Origin: Lyophyllum atratum | Taxonomy: Eukaryota; Basidiomycota; Agaricomycetes; Agaricales; Lyophyllaceae | Assembly (NCBI GenBank): GCA_014905825.1 | Contig: JACGCN010000004.1 | Location: 930,001 to 994,000, forward strand | Direction: 5' to 3' | Length of the DNA: 64,000 bases | Shown: positions 1 through 19,393 of the stretch, piece after piece | Position numbering within the stretch: position 1 is the stretch's first letter | Layout of the letters: every line of letters starts with the position of its first letter | Program-made: the position numbers and the translations under genes | Notes under the pieces: generated by a model | What the model was told of the DNA's origin: nothing | Seen by the model: the letters and a program-made list of their open reading frames with translations, nothing else | Databases searched by the model: none

Positions 1-1641
1 CCAAACGCAGGGCGTTCAAGTTGGACGTACTTCAGGAGGCAGATGTGATCTGTGCAACTTTGTCAGGAGCGGCAATGGAACTCCTCGGGCGTTTCGAATT
101 CGAGATGGTCATCATCGACGAAGCGGCACAGTGCGTTGAGCTCAGCTCATTGATACCTCTCAAGTATCGATCAAATCGATGCGTAATGGTCGGAGACCCT
201 CAGCAACTCCCTCCAACCGTCATCTCGCAAGAGGTTAGTTCATGTCTAGCCAAGTCGACCAATTGCTTATTCACCCTCTTTTTTCTCTCCTAAAGGCCTG
301 CCGCTTCAATTACAATGAGTCGCTCTTTGTTCGGCTTCAAAAACATCGACCTGACACAGTCCATCTTCTGAGGTGAGCCAATAGTCTTTCCTGAGTTCCA
401 CTGTCTCACTGGAAGGGTATTCAGCATTCAATACCGCATGCATCCCGATATCAGTTCCCTCCCTAGTCGAGTATTCTATCAAGGAAAGCTACTGGATGGC
501 CCTGAAATGAAGATCAAGACGAAACAGCCGTGGCATTCCAATCCTAAGTTTGGGACTTACCGCTTTTACAACGTGGTCAAAGGTTTAGAGGAGTCCGGGA
601 GCCGTGCCAGTCTCAAAAACATGGCTGAGTGCAGAGTTGCAGTCGCATTGTATGCGCGCCTGGTTCAGGAGTTTTCCTCGATCGATTTTAGTTATCGTGT
701 CGGGATAGTATCCATGTACCGGGCGCAGATTGTAGAACTTCGCCGTCAATTCACGGAGCGCTTTGGTCCACAGATACTGGAAACTGTGGATTTCAATACT
801 GTGGACGGATTTCAAGGCCAGGAGAAAGATATTATCATTCTTTCTTGCGTTCGATCAGGCCCTGGCTTACAATCCATTGGGTTTTTGTCTGGTATGTGTG
901 TCATTATAATGAAGGAAATTTTGTTGACTTCGGCATAGACTATCGACGTATGAATGTTGCTCTCACCCGAGCAAAATCATCTCTGTTTATCCTAGGAAAC
1001 GCACCCACCCTCGAACGAAGTGACAACACGTGGCGTGATATCGTTGTGGATGCGCGCACGAGGTCATCCTTGTTAAATGTGAGCTTCCCCAACTTAAGCC
1101 AGTGCTTCCATTTATACTTGACAGACGGACCCTTCATTCTTCACTACCTCAACGTCAGCGACCACGGTCCTTCCGCCACCTTCACCAACCAAGCCCTCTA
1201 AAGTAATAGCTCCTGCGCCGATACCAACTGACTTGGTAACCCCCCGAAGTTTCAAGTCTACTCCACAAATCGCTGGGCCATCCAGACTTCCGCAGGCCAA
1301 ATCTGATATGGATCTACGACCTGATAATGTTGCGCGCCACGATGTGAACCTGTCGTCCAGAGACAAGCAACTCGCTAACATTCCGCGCCCCGGTGTCACG
1401 CCTTCCGGTCTGAAACGACCTGCTGAAAGTATTGAACCTTCTCCGCGACTTCCGGAACCTGGGAGCAACAAGCCCCGACCACCTCCAGCCAAACGTCAAA
1501 AGCAATCCAGCATATTTATTCCTAAAGCTAATAAAAAGGTGTGTTTTAACGTGATAAAGTTTGCTATACTCCCTCACTCCTGTCTAGCGACCAACTGATG
1601 GCGGTGAGGGTCCGCCGAACAATAGACGACGACTACCATGA
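1..1641 (+). CDS. SEN1: SEN1-like superfamily 1 RNA/DNA helicase, C-terminal part (5' end outside window)
   Basis: The visible part is the second half of a UPF1/SEN1-family helicase, which in yeast unwinds RNA:DNA hybrids and ends transcription of noncoding RNAs in the nucleus. The first exon carries the Walker B-type motif IIDEAAQ followed by GDPQQLPPT (motif III). Later exons carry IQYRMHP (motif IV region), NTVDGFQGQEKD (motif V) and MNVALTRAK (motif VI). I read six exons: 1-233, 296-372, 425-891, 939-1078, 1125-1538 and 1588-1641, all joining in frame. After motif VI the tail is low-complexity, rich in Pro, Ser, Lys and Arg, with a basic PPPAKRQK cluster that could be a nuclear signal. 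The Walker A motif and N-terminal domain lie upstream of the window. Another SF1 helicase of the same clade is possible, but IIDEAAQ with GDPQQLPPT and the basic tail favour SEN1. Confidence 0.88.
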
Positions 1642-1741
1642 CACTTTCAACACCATACCCCCCGGAATACATTATTTCCATGCTAAATAGAGATTGGATA
1701 CCTTATACACTTCATAATACTTTTGGGTTTAAACTATCGCA

Positions 1742-6133
<4,392 letters not shown>

Positions 6134-6351
6134 CTAGGTCGTCCCGGCTGAAATCAAACGAATTTCGAGGAATTGAAATTTGACATCACGTGTCAGGTAC
6201 CACTGCACGTGCCATCAGAATGTAGTCACATGATGGTGGTGGTTGGACCTTGGTTCGGTGGCGCGTTGTCAGTCTGACTCTCATCACAACCTTGACTCAG
6301 ATCCAATCACCAACTCAGGCCGACGATCATCGTCCCATAAAGCTTTTCTTG

Positions 6352-8117
6352 ATGTGTGGTGCATTGGACGACTCCAGCATTATGCGGGCACTAAATTCAC
6401 TGCCATTGGACGACGACATCATAGACAGGATATTGACTTTCCTGCCCGACTACTCGACTTTACGAATGACTATACTATCATCCAAGTCATTCTACAACGT
6501 CTTCAAGGTTCATCCGAATTCAATCCTACGTGCTGTCTCGTATAATCTGGTTGGACCAGCGCTGCCCCAAGCCATCAGAGTACTTCGATATTCTCCCCAG
6601 GACTCTGATACTCAGACAAACCCTTTAATGACTCCTCCATCACGTCCTTGGGATGAAAGTGACCCCGTGTCTCCCATATCCAATGAAGAATGCAGCCAAC
6701 TAGAGACCAACGCAGAGGTCGTCAACGCACTGGAAGACCTGTTTAGTTCGAGGCATGTTGATCTTAAAGTTCGGACGGCTGCTTATTACCGACGCTTGAA
6801 CATTTGAAACCCCAGACACAAAGACCGCACCTCCCAAACTAGTAAGCTGAACTCTATGGAGTCGTGGCGCTTTCGACGGGCAATGTACCGAGCAATGCTG
6901 TTTGCCGAAACCTTCCCAGTACTAGTTGACGAAGAGGAAGATTTTGATGATAGCGAACCCGAAGCAGATGAGCTGCTCAAAGCCAAACTTCAGAGGAAGA
7001 AGTTCTTGAAGGAATTTTCCAACTATCATTTGCGCGAGCTGCGAAGCGCTACTCTCTTCTTGAAAGAAGTGGTGAATTGGGCCTCTTTAGCAGGAGGATC
7101 TTACTGTCTGTTGAGTCTGTCCAGTTTCCAGTGACCATTTCTAAGCACAGTTAATTGCTCAGTTGACCCCCTCAACATGGGGGATCTTGCTACCGCACGT
7201 GGTCCGAGACTTGTTCTGGAAGCGTATCGGGCAAAATCGAACGATGACCTCGTAGAACATCCGATGCTTGCTGACGGTAGCATGCCGCCCATGATTGAAG
7301 GGTATCTCACCGATCCCCTGAACGAAGTCTGGGAAGCACGCAAAGAAAAGCCACCACCAGATGACCATAAGCACTGGAACTCAATCTTAGATAGCGAACA
7401 AGGCGAACAAGACACTTGTAAGTACTTTACGGTTAAATCAGTGACAACGTATGTCTCGCTCACACCCGATCAGGTCACATGTGCAGTAATTATCAGGGCT
7501 CAGAGCTCTGGAACGAAGCGAGTGAGTTGCCTTCCAAGCATCCCTTGAAGCTCCATATCAAACCGTCTTCTAGACTGGGAGTATCTGATGGGTGCTTCGC
7601 ACTCCCTAGCCCTGAGCGCTCTTCCTAACTTGGTCAAGGGAAGCCTAGCACATAGCATCTCCGACGGACCCGCACTTAGGACAAGAATTAATGACCCCAC
7701 CTTCTCCTATACGGATCTGCTCGAGGAGATACATCAAGTCAGGACCCCTCCTTACGACTCCTGGAATAAACAAGACTGGTTGTGTACAGCGTGTACTATT
7801 GCAGTCATCCGAGATCATCTTCACCTTTGGCTTCTTGAACGCAAAAGAGAAAGTGAGTGATTCCAACGCGTAGAGCCGGGAACTGTCCCTAATTTTTACT
7901 ACAGGTGGCGAACAGATTCCGGAAGATTGCTGGTTCGTCACGGAGGATAACGTCTAATCCTTGATTTCTCACCACTGGCACTTGAATAGGTATGGTTATA
8001 ATTGCAGGACACAGACACATAAGTTGTACCATGCGACGCGGGTTAATGTATGTACAAACTCATCTGCATCATATGTAGATTCAGTGCTCAAAATCGTCAT
8101 CTCCAGCATCTCTGTGA
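6352..8117 (+). CDS. F-box-like protein of unknown target
   Basis: Near the N-terminus is an F-box-like helix pattern, SLPLDDDIIDRILTFLPD, followed by residues on losing or folding chromatin-poor segments I cannot assign. Such proteins usually act as substrate adaptors of SCF ubiquitin ligases; the target is unknown. Exons run 6352-6752, 6816 to about 7.1 kb, then about 7.18-7.42 kb, a short exon near 7.50 kb, 7.58-7.86 kb, a short exon near 7.91-7.93 kb, about 7.99-8.05 kb, and 8085-8117. The closing segment CWYGYNCRTQTHKLYHA was recovered by splicing out an intron that contains a stop. The first intron needs a GC donor (6753) to give the continuous reading LFSSRHKDRTSQ. Translation could also start at Met 6382. 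The acidic segment EEEDFDDSEPEADE lies in the middle. Its upstream neighbour DHR1 is divergent, with about 220 bases between starts. Confidence 0.72.
6753..6815 (+). other. GC-AG intron in the F-box-like gene
   Basis: The exon ends ...TTCGAG and the intron begins GCATGT and ends CCCCAG. Joining here keeps the frame (R-H-K-D-R). All nearby GT donors either break the frame or drop four to five residues, except a weak GTTTAG donor at 6741. The GC donor is therefore the better but not the only model. Confidence 0.55.
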
Positions 8118-8448
8118 ACCGACCCGCTAGAGCGTCAAGACTCGGATCTGATAATATCTTGCTATCGTTTGCTTTATGACTTGTTCCGCTCTTCCTGTAC
8201 AGTGTTTCTATACCAATATTCAGCTCCTTTCGATTGTACTCGAGTACAGCATATCTCTCCATAGCCAGCAAATATGCATGTCGATTCCCAAAAGAAGTAC
8301 TCCGCCGAACTCGCAACTTGAACATGTTGAACGCAGCGCGCGTGACTACTAATGAGGATCGTGTGACACAGTCGCGTCCTGTCACGATAACACGAGAACA
8401 CGATCCTTGGCCTCTGCCTACGACCATCTTTTCTGGCTTGTCCATCCT
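8118..8448. other. Spacer between the F-box-like gene and DAD1
   Basis: These 331 bases carry no convincing + strand gene. An open frame on the minus strand covers them (see findings) but has no recognisable domain. The DAD1 promoter must lie here. Confidence 0.5.
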
Positions 8449-8801
8449 ATGTCTCAAGCTGAGGAAGACTCAACCTTCTTCGACAGGGAACGCGACAGAT
8501 TATCCCGCGAGATCACATCTGTAAACAGTCTTTCGCAATATTCGACCATACGATCTGATTCTTTGAACAGGGCTTCGAGGAGTTGCTGTCGTCAACGAAT
8601 GTGTTGAATCGGAAGCTCGAAGAGGTGGTGGGGATGACGAAAGAATACGAGACCATTGCAGCGTTGTGGAAGAGCTTCTATCAGCTCATGCGCGGACCCA
8701 CGACAGACGAAGAGGACAATGAGGAGCAGATGCCTGGCTTGCCAGGCACCGGGGGGCATGTTATATCAATGAAGCAGAGCAAGGGTCCAGGAGCTCAGTA
8801 A
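8449..8801 (+). CDS. DAD1: DASH complex subunit DAD1
   Basis: DAD1 is a small subunit of the DASH/Dam1 ring that couples kinetochores to spindle microtubules in fungi. Two exons (8449-8520 and 8571-8801) join to give a 100-residue protein. It starts MSQAEEDSTFFDRERDRL and carries the family core: EELLSSTNVLNRKLEEV, then ALWKSFYQLM. The 50-base intron has GTAAAC...AACAG ends and lies after the ITS codons. The C-terminal tail is acidic and then Gly-rich, as often in basidiomycete copies. The start Met directly precedes the conserved FxRER segment, so it is well supported. The 3' end converges on PKC1, 157 bases away. Confidence 0.93.
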
Positions 8802-8958
8802 CGGTATGTACATGAATTGATAAAATAAAAAGATTCCTATTTATGAACACAGATAATCGGGTACACGGATGATGGCACAGACGGTTACTACGAGTAAGAT
8901 ATGTACGTATTGATGTAAAAACACAGGCAACAATAATCTTCGAGAATACTAAGGCGCT

Positions 8959-13012
<4,054 letters not shown>

Positions 13013-13244
13013 GACTGTAAGTACAGAGAGAGGGTCGCAGCTGGGAGCACAGAACCCGATGGCAAAGATAAAAGGAGCGATGGAACCGTCTGAAATCAGA
13101 ATCTGCGGGTGGCTGTTCAATTGGGGCTGTGGCGCCTATTTTCAAAATATTATTTTATTTTTTATGTCTAAATATGGACTCTGCAATGGTCTTTTCCCGG
13201 TCTGCCCGACTTTCTTCCACATCAACACTGCAAATCAGGATTAT
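13013..13244. promoter_or_regulatory. Shared divergent promoter region of PKC1 and the unknown gene
   Basis: These 232 bases separate two divergent translation starts. They include an AT-rich run around 13141-13165 (ATTTTATTTTTTATG). No specific operator could be named. Confidence 0.4.
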
Positions 13245-15699
13245 ATGCCTTCCATCGCATGTCGATCACGCATTCGGGCAACCTCTGACCACTGCAGCCT
13301 CAGCCTCGGCGTCCGACATCGCCTGGTAGTCGGAACTCCTTCCCCCTCGGTGTATACCCTGAACAAGACGCGTTTCCCGGACGATGTCGACGTGCTGCTG
13401 GCCTCGAATCTTGTCATTACCCTCTCTGGAGTCTTAGACGGCACGAAAGTCTCGGCTGAGGAATTATACACGTCTGCGCTTTCAAAGCACCTCGTAGATT
13501 ATTTCCAGACGGTAATGCATCTCCCACTGGTGTTTGGCCAGCTACCGAGACAAATCATTAGAACGCGGTCGAACTTGGTCTAAACACCGTTTCAAAGTTA
13601 CACATCGATGCAGTAGACGGACTCCTTCAGGGTGCTCGTCTTCCTCTTCTCAGCCTGTCTGTTGGAACTTTGTTGCTAAACGCGCTGGGCAGTGGTCTTA
13701 ACATCGTCGCGTCAAACTCCTGCAAATCCCGAGATATTCCCTGTCAACGCTTCACTGGTCGCGATTGATCTGTCTTATTCATGGCAAACACTCGATTCCT
13801 CACAAGCCAGGCCTGACCGAGCAAGCCATCCATTCTCTGCAATGCTGTCACTTCCTTACAAAACACTCCTGGACAATGTTGTTGGACGGTTTATGACGTG
13901 GCAGCTTGTCAAGTAGACCTTTTTCTCCTTTTGCATCTTGATGATAGATCGTCGGCTCCCTGACAGACGATATCCTAATATTTTTGGCCCGTGGTGTCAA
14001 GTATGTCCAAATGAGAAAACATACCTGTCGCTGAAGTGTGACTCTGGTTTTTCTGGTCAGCAACTTGACGTGGAATCATCTTACTTCCCAGGGATATTTG
14101 ACTCGATTGTCCGTGTCATAGAAAGATCTCCCAATGCCGTCTTCCGCGCCAGATGCCGACGGCTCATCAAGGTCCCTTTGTTGCGGTCTGACTCCCTGCA
14201 TGGATTATGATGATTTTGGGTGTTTTCCAGATATTACGTTGTCGACGCATGACCGCGCTGTGTGACGCCTCCAGATCGCTCTCGGCTTACCTTGCCTCAA
14301 TTGAAACGGACCGCGTTGCGTTTAGTGAAACTCACCTACCCGATGTCACTGATGAAGACACCGTCCACTTTGCATTGGAAATGATTTACCGGAATGGGAT
14401 GTCGCGGCCGCAGTTCAAGGTCTGACATCTTCCATCTTATCGTACCTATTACTCTGGGTCCAGTCTCAACCAAAAGTGTATCCCATTCTGTAGGGGCTGG
14501 CTAACGCAAGTAGTGCGGATCGCGCTGATGACGAAGACCTCTCTCGGGAACACAACCTTTTTTCAGGAGAAGAACATATTGTTCGATCTCGTGGAGACTT
14601 GCTATGGGATGATCCATTCAAAGACATCTTAGGATCGAACCTTTCGGCCAGCCTTTCGGCCGATGCCTGGCGTCTGGATATCTCTTCCGACGGCGATGGC
14701 GGATTATCTTTGCAGAAACGATCGGATTATGACAACATCATGGACGAAGATGACCCAATAGAAGAAGGCTTTTGGAGCGATGGCGAGCTGTTTCCTTCGG
14801 AGCATCCTTACGATCCTGAAGAAAGCCAGTTTCGACCCTGGCACAACATTGAGCAACACCCAAATTCCTCCTGCTCCCTCTTTGATACGGACCGTGCCAC
14901 TCCGCCTCCTCTATTAGACTTCGAGGACGACGATAATTGCTTGGACTTGTGCCCTTCCTCTCGTTCTTCACAATCGGAACACCTGGACCGCAAGGAAACG
15001 CCCTCTGTTTTAGACCCGTTTCAGTTCTTGCTATACGATCAGATTACCCGCGAAGGCAACTCAGTGGACCAAAAGTCTCAGGACTCAGTTGGCCAAATTC
15101 TCGAAGCAGCAGATGGATCTCAGGCTGCACGTTTTCTAGCTTCTTTAGGTTTGCCGTCAATCTCCGGACTTCTGTCGAACCAAGAAGAATCTGACGTATG
15201 GGGGACGCAAGAAACGAGTCCTTTACCTCGGCTAGGACCTCGAGAGCTAACGACAGCGCCCGCAGATACTCAGAACAACGGCGAACCTAATATATACGCT
15301 GCAAAGAATACCGCCCAAGCCCTCGTACCTGCTCCATTCGATGATGATGACGACTTGAACCTCGACATAATGTCTGATACCGATTCCAATATCTCCACCC
15401 GTATAGAAACAACCTTCGAGGGGAGTCACAATCTTGTCAAGAACCGTGGAGTTTCAGTGGCCGTAGAGGAAAGGCCTGGCTTTCCGGGGTCGAGTATTTT
15501 ACATCATTCTCTCACCCTAGGCATCAGATGCCCCCTACAAACCGATCAGCATTGTCAGCTGAGTGAGTTCCAAGATGGACTTGAAGATAGCGATGAAGAG
15601 TTGTGGCGTGGAGAGAACTTTGGAGACTCAGCGCCAATCGCACACGATTCTGGGGAGGATAATCTGGCGGTTATGGACTTTGGACATGATGCTCCATGA
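13245..15699 (+). CDS. Unrecognised protein with acidic C-terminal half
   Basis: I do not recognise this protein. A multi-exon model starting at MPSIACRSR fits. It contains RFPDDVDVLLASNLVITLSG and EELYTSALSKHLVDYFQ, then NAVELGLNTVSKLHIDAVDG, a middle part with SLTDDILIFLARG and ETHLPDVTDEDTVHFALEMI, and a long last exon (from about 14.5 kb to 15699). That last exon is rich in Asp, Glu, Ser and Pro and is probably disordered. Introns fit near 13510-13561, 13638-13694, 13906-13945, 14181-14231 and 14420-14494; the donor near 14.0 kb is uncertain. The folded-looking N-terminal half with a disordered acidic tail would suit a nuclear or scaffold protein, but no function is claimed. It is divergent from PKC1. 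Confidence 0.6.
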
Positions 15700-16009
15700 C
15701 TGTTCCTCCACAATGTAGTTGCGCAGGTAACAATAAGCAGTCCACTAGAGCTACTCCCATAATGATATACGTACCGCGTTCGCGACCCTTGCAGTCATAT
15801 CGACATCTGTGGAGTGTCGAGGAAGGTCGCCAAGGAAATGGCCGTGAGGTTTAAACTCCGATGAAACCCCGCAGCTATACTATTAGGGGCCGTGCTGTTG
15901 TAAAAATATCCATTCAGTTGTTACAAAGTCATTATAGCTCACTGGTTTGCCCTCCGCCCTTATCCCTCAGCGGTTCACCCTCCCTTTCCGCTCAAGTTCT
16001 TTGGACACC
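15700..16009. other. Spacer upstream of the endosulfine gene
   Basis: I see no gene here. The pyrimidine-rich stretch before 16010 (CCTCCCTTTCCGCTC) resembles a fungal core promoter and 5' leader. Confidence 0.4.
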
Positions 16010-16596
16010 ATGCTCCCTGCTCAGCGTAACAAGGTTGACATCAGCGTAAGTCCAGCTATGAGAACCTATACCGGTTTCGTTCAGCCGGATCCTGATTCTA
16101 TCGATCCCTCTACAGAAGCTGTCTTTGCAGGAGCAGCAGCTCTTCTCCAAGTATGGGAAGCTTCCAACACACAAGAACGTTCTCATGAAAATGCAGAAGG
16201 TCCGTTGAAGTGTGCTGTATCCATGGCCACCGCCTTACTCTGACGTATAGGAGCGCAAGTACTTTGACTCGGGCGATTACGCACTTTCGAAGGCCGGAGT
16301 AGCTCCTCAGAACACAGTCGGTACAGCAATCCCCAATCCCGAGAAGTGAGTCCCCATCCACTCTATCTACGTAGCGAGTCACTCAATATTTCGACGTCAG
16401 TATCCCCCATGCGTCATCGCCTGGGAGTAACGGCCATGGCAATGGCAATGGCCATCAGAACCTTTCTGTGTCACCCACGAGCTCGACAAGTCCGGTGAAC
16501 AAAGAAAGCGGCCTCGCACACGACATGAATGATGATCCCACCGACGAGCAACAAACGACCTCTACTACCGAATCCGACTCTACCGCCACGGATTAA
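16010..16596 (+). CDS. IGO1: Endosulfine-family PP2A-B55 inhibitor, IGO1-like
   Basis: Endosulfines are phosphorylated by Greatwall/Rim15 kinases and then inhibit PP2A-B55, which controls entry into quiescence and mitosis. Four exons join cleanly: a short first exon (MLPAQRNKVDIS), then EQQLFSKYGKLPTHKNVL, then ERKYFDSGDYALSKAG, then a Ser/Thr-rich tail. The FDSGDY motif carries the phospho-serine that defines the family. The tail includes a small Gly-His-Asn repeat (GHGNGNGH) encoded by a GGCAAT/GGCCAT repeat, then SPTSSTSP, and ends acidic. The total is about 120-130 residues, normal for the family. The start is chosen because the upstream frame is only a leader and the first exon joins in phase to the conserved core. 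Confidence 0.93.
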
Positions 16597-17125
16597 TCTC
16601 GCTCTTTGTGCCAGGCACGCGCTGTGTTCTCCCATGCATCACCACTATATATCGTACACTACAACATTGCTCGATACGACCGAGATATTCGCCACTTCGC
16701 ACCGCATCTTATCGATCTCTGTCTCGATTACCAGCGACATAGTTTCACATCACAACGGCCATTACTATACGTTATGTCATCTCTTGGAACCTGCATGTGT
16801 ATCACTACATTGTCATGATCTTGGACTGGGGGCGCGCAGTGGCGGCAGTGACACGGAGGATATGCTTCATAGCTACAAGTCTTCGTTGTTGTTCTGAGGA
16901 GGCCCCTTAACATGGATTGAGTGCTTCTAAGCCCTATTGTCCAGGTTTCAGAAGCAAATTAATTTTTCTTTGTGAACTTAGCAAATAATTTTCAATATAT
17001 ATTATATTGAGTCATACTTAAGTGTCACACAGCCACGTGTCCTGGAAATGTGACGAGACGCGTTTGCCAAACTTTTCCCAGCATGCTACTCTTTTTCAAC
17101 GCGTCCACCATTCACTCTACGCGCC
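16597..17125. other. Spacer between the IGO1-like gene and POL12
   Basis: Nothing coding is seen. The stretch around 16960-17010 is AT-rich (AATATATATTATATTG) and probably holds the IGO1-like 3' end signals. The sequence ACGCGT, the core of the MluI cell-cycle box known to drive S-phase genes in yeasts, occurs at about 17058-17063 (GACGCGTT) just upstream of POL12. A closely similar AACGCGTC lies near 17099-17106. Confidence 0.45.
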
Positions 17126-19393
17126 ATGTCGTCTGAACTCAGGGAAGAAGTTACGAGGATCTTCGCAGATCGAACTGGGTTGGACGAGAAGCTCCTTGAA
17201 GAATGTACGAGGTATTACCACAGCATGACCGGGATGCTTCTCACAGACAGCAGGTTTCTCGATATGTCAGATGTACAATCTGTCTGCAGAAACCCTTCTA
17301 TACAAATGGGAGGCATTAAACTTTAGGCCATCCTCAACACGCTCGGAAATATCGGCATTCACGATGGAATCCATCGTCGCACTCAAAGCACAAGTCCAAC
17401 GTGACATCGCGAAGGAGAATGCGAAACGGCAACAGCATCGGACGATCGCGACAGCCAACACTGCTATGGTGAATCGATCGCGAATTCCTGCGGGCATGCT
17501 CAAGAATGCGAATATGGGACAACGACCGGGAGGTGTGCAGGTCAAAGTGGAGGAGGGCTTTGGTGTGCCTGGGCCTAGTACCAGCAGCAGTGTCGTGTTC
17601 AAAGCCCAAAACATGGATCGAACGTCTCAAAAAGATCGTTCATGTACGTGACATGATATTGGCCCCCTATAATGCCCTTCACGTCAGTCCACAGATCGGT
17701 ATATGTTTGAGAAGATGTTGGAGAGGAGTACAGGTGCGTACTCCTCCTTTCTAAGCACAAGACTTGTATGTCAATACAACATCTTCAGCACTTGATGAGG
17801 GAATAGACGCAATCGGCGACCTGATAAAGGAGCACTACACGGATTTTGACCTTGGGGATCCTTCATCGTCAACGGATGTACGCGTTGAAAGGTGCCATTC
17901 TCCTTCCAGTACTAAATCTGAATCTACAGGAAGAGATTACTGTGGTAGGCCGGATAGTCCATGACCACGACACTTCTGCGACACCATCAAAGCTCACGGA
18001 AGCAACGATAGCCATCGAATCTTCTCGCAGGGATGGAAACGGGAGAAGGATGCCGCTTCGGTTTGACCCCGATTTGACCATACGAGGTGGGACGCAAGGA
18101 GTCGGGAGCGCCAGTCTATTCCCCGGCGCAATAGTGGCTCTCAAAGGAAAGAACGGTGGAGGCGGATGGTTCCTCGTCACTGAAATTCTTTCAGTAAGCA
18201 CCCTTTTTTTCGTTGTCGAACTTCACCTCCTAACGCGTCTCAGATCCCATCACTAAAACCATCTCCTGTATCTCTTGGACTGCCAAACCCAAAACTAGAT
18301 CCCGGATTCAATGATACACCCTTCTCCCTGTGTATCGCCAGTGGACCATATACCCCCGATGCTGACTTGTTATACAAGCCATGGCGTGCCCTTATAAAAG
18401 CCTTGAAAGCAGATAAACCCACAGTAGTCCTTCTGGTGAGTACCATTTTCGATATATATATCTATCATATTCTCAAGTCGAATTTTCTAACATCATCAAG
18501 ACGGGACCTTTCATTGATGTACAACACCCGAAAATAAAGAATGGAGAGACAGATATGGTCCCTGCTGGTCTTTTCCGTTCCCTCTTCATCGAACCTCTAC
18601 GCGCCTTTCTCGACTCATGTCCTGGGAGTATCGCGATCCTCGTCCCGAGTGTCCGAGATATTGTCAGCCAACAAGCAGTATTCCCGCAAGGGGAGCTAGG
18701 CTCAGAACTTACGGGCTCGGATCCAGTAAGTCGTCCCCCTTTTGCACCCAGGGATCCTAGCTTACCACTGATACGCCTACCAGCGCATACATCTACTACC
18801 CAATCCCTGCCGCTTCTCCCTCAACGACATCACATTCGCTGTGACCAGTGTCGATGTCGTCTACCACCTCCGAAAGGAAGAACTTCTGAAGCGGGGCAAG
18901 GAGGTCGACTCAGTCGTCCCTCTGTCCTCTGCTGATGACCCAGGAACTGATCCTATGGCCAATACGTGTCGTCAACTCCTTCTACAACGCAGGTGTGTGA
19001 ATCCCCACTCCGGCCCTTAATTCTGAGAAACTGACCAGGCACTTGATTTTAGCTTTTACCCTTTGTTCCCAGTGCCGTTGGACGTATCTCATGAGGTGAA
19101 TCTTAGTGTGATCCACCAAAAGGGTCTCAAGCTCGCGGATAAGGACGACGATTACGCTCCCGATGTATTGGTGTTGCCAAGCCGGCTGAAACACTTTACG
19201 AAGGTTAGTTTACCACAAACTTTAGAGGAAATGACGCTCACGGGATAATTGATAGGCCGTGCAGTCGACGACGGCTGTAAACCCCTCATTTTTGATTAAA
19301 GGAACGTATGCGAAGGTGAATGTGGCGGCGAGAGGTACCGTTGCTGGATTCAAGGAGCGGATAACGACAGAAATCGTCAGGCTCGAGGCTTGA
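17126..19393 (+). CDS. POL12: DNA polymerase alpha B subunit, POL12
   Basis: This is the regulatory subunit of polymerase alpha-primase, needed to start DNA synthesis. The N-terminal domain reads MSSELREEVTRIF, then after the first intron CFSICQMYNLSAETLLYKWE, the typical N-terminal helical bundle. A linker follows, then YRYMFEKMLERS, an OB fold (VVGRIVHDHD) and the calcineurin-like phosphodiesterase fold, catalytically inactive in this family (LCIASGPYTPDADLLYKPW, LLTGPFIDVQHPKIKNG, SIAILVPSVRDI). The C-terminal part has FAVTSVDVVYHLRKEEL, then PDVLVLPSRLKHFTK and KGTYAKVNV. At least nine short introns are needed. The exon before YRYMFEK is joined at the acceptor after CCACAG, because only that site keeps the frame. 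The start lies just after the spacer and fits the family. Confidence 0.93.

Noticed and set aside
13638..13694. Reading through QGARLPLLSLSVGTLLLNAL in the unknown gene
   Set aside because: The frame hits a stop shortly after; splicing the GTGCTC...GGCAG intron restores a continuous reading, so this stretch is treated as an intron.
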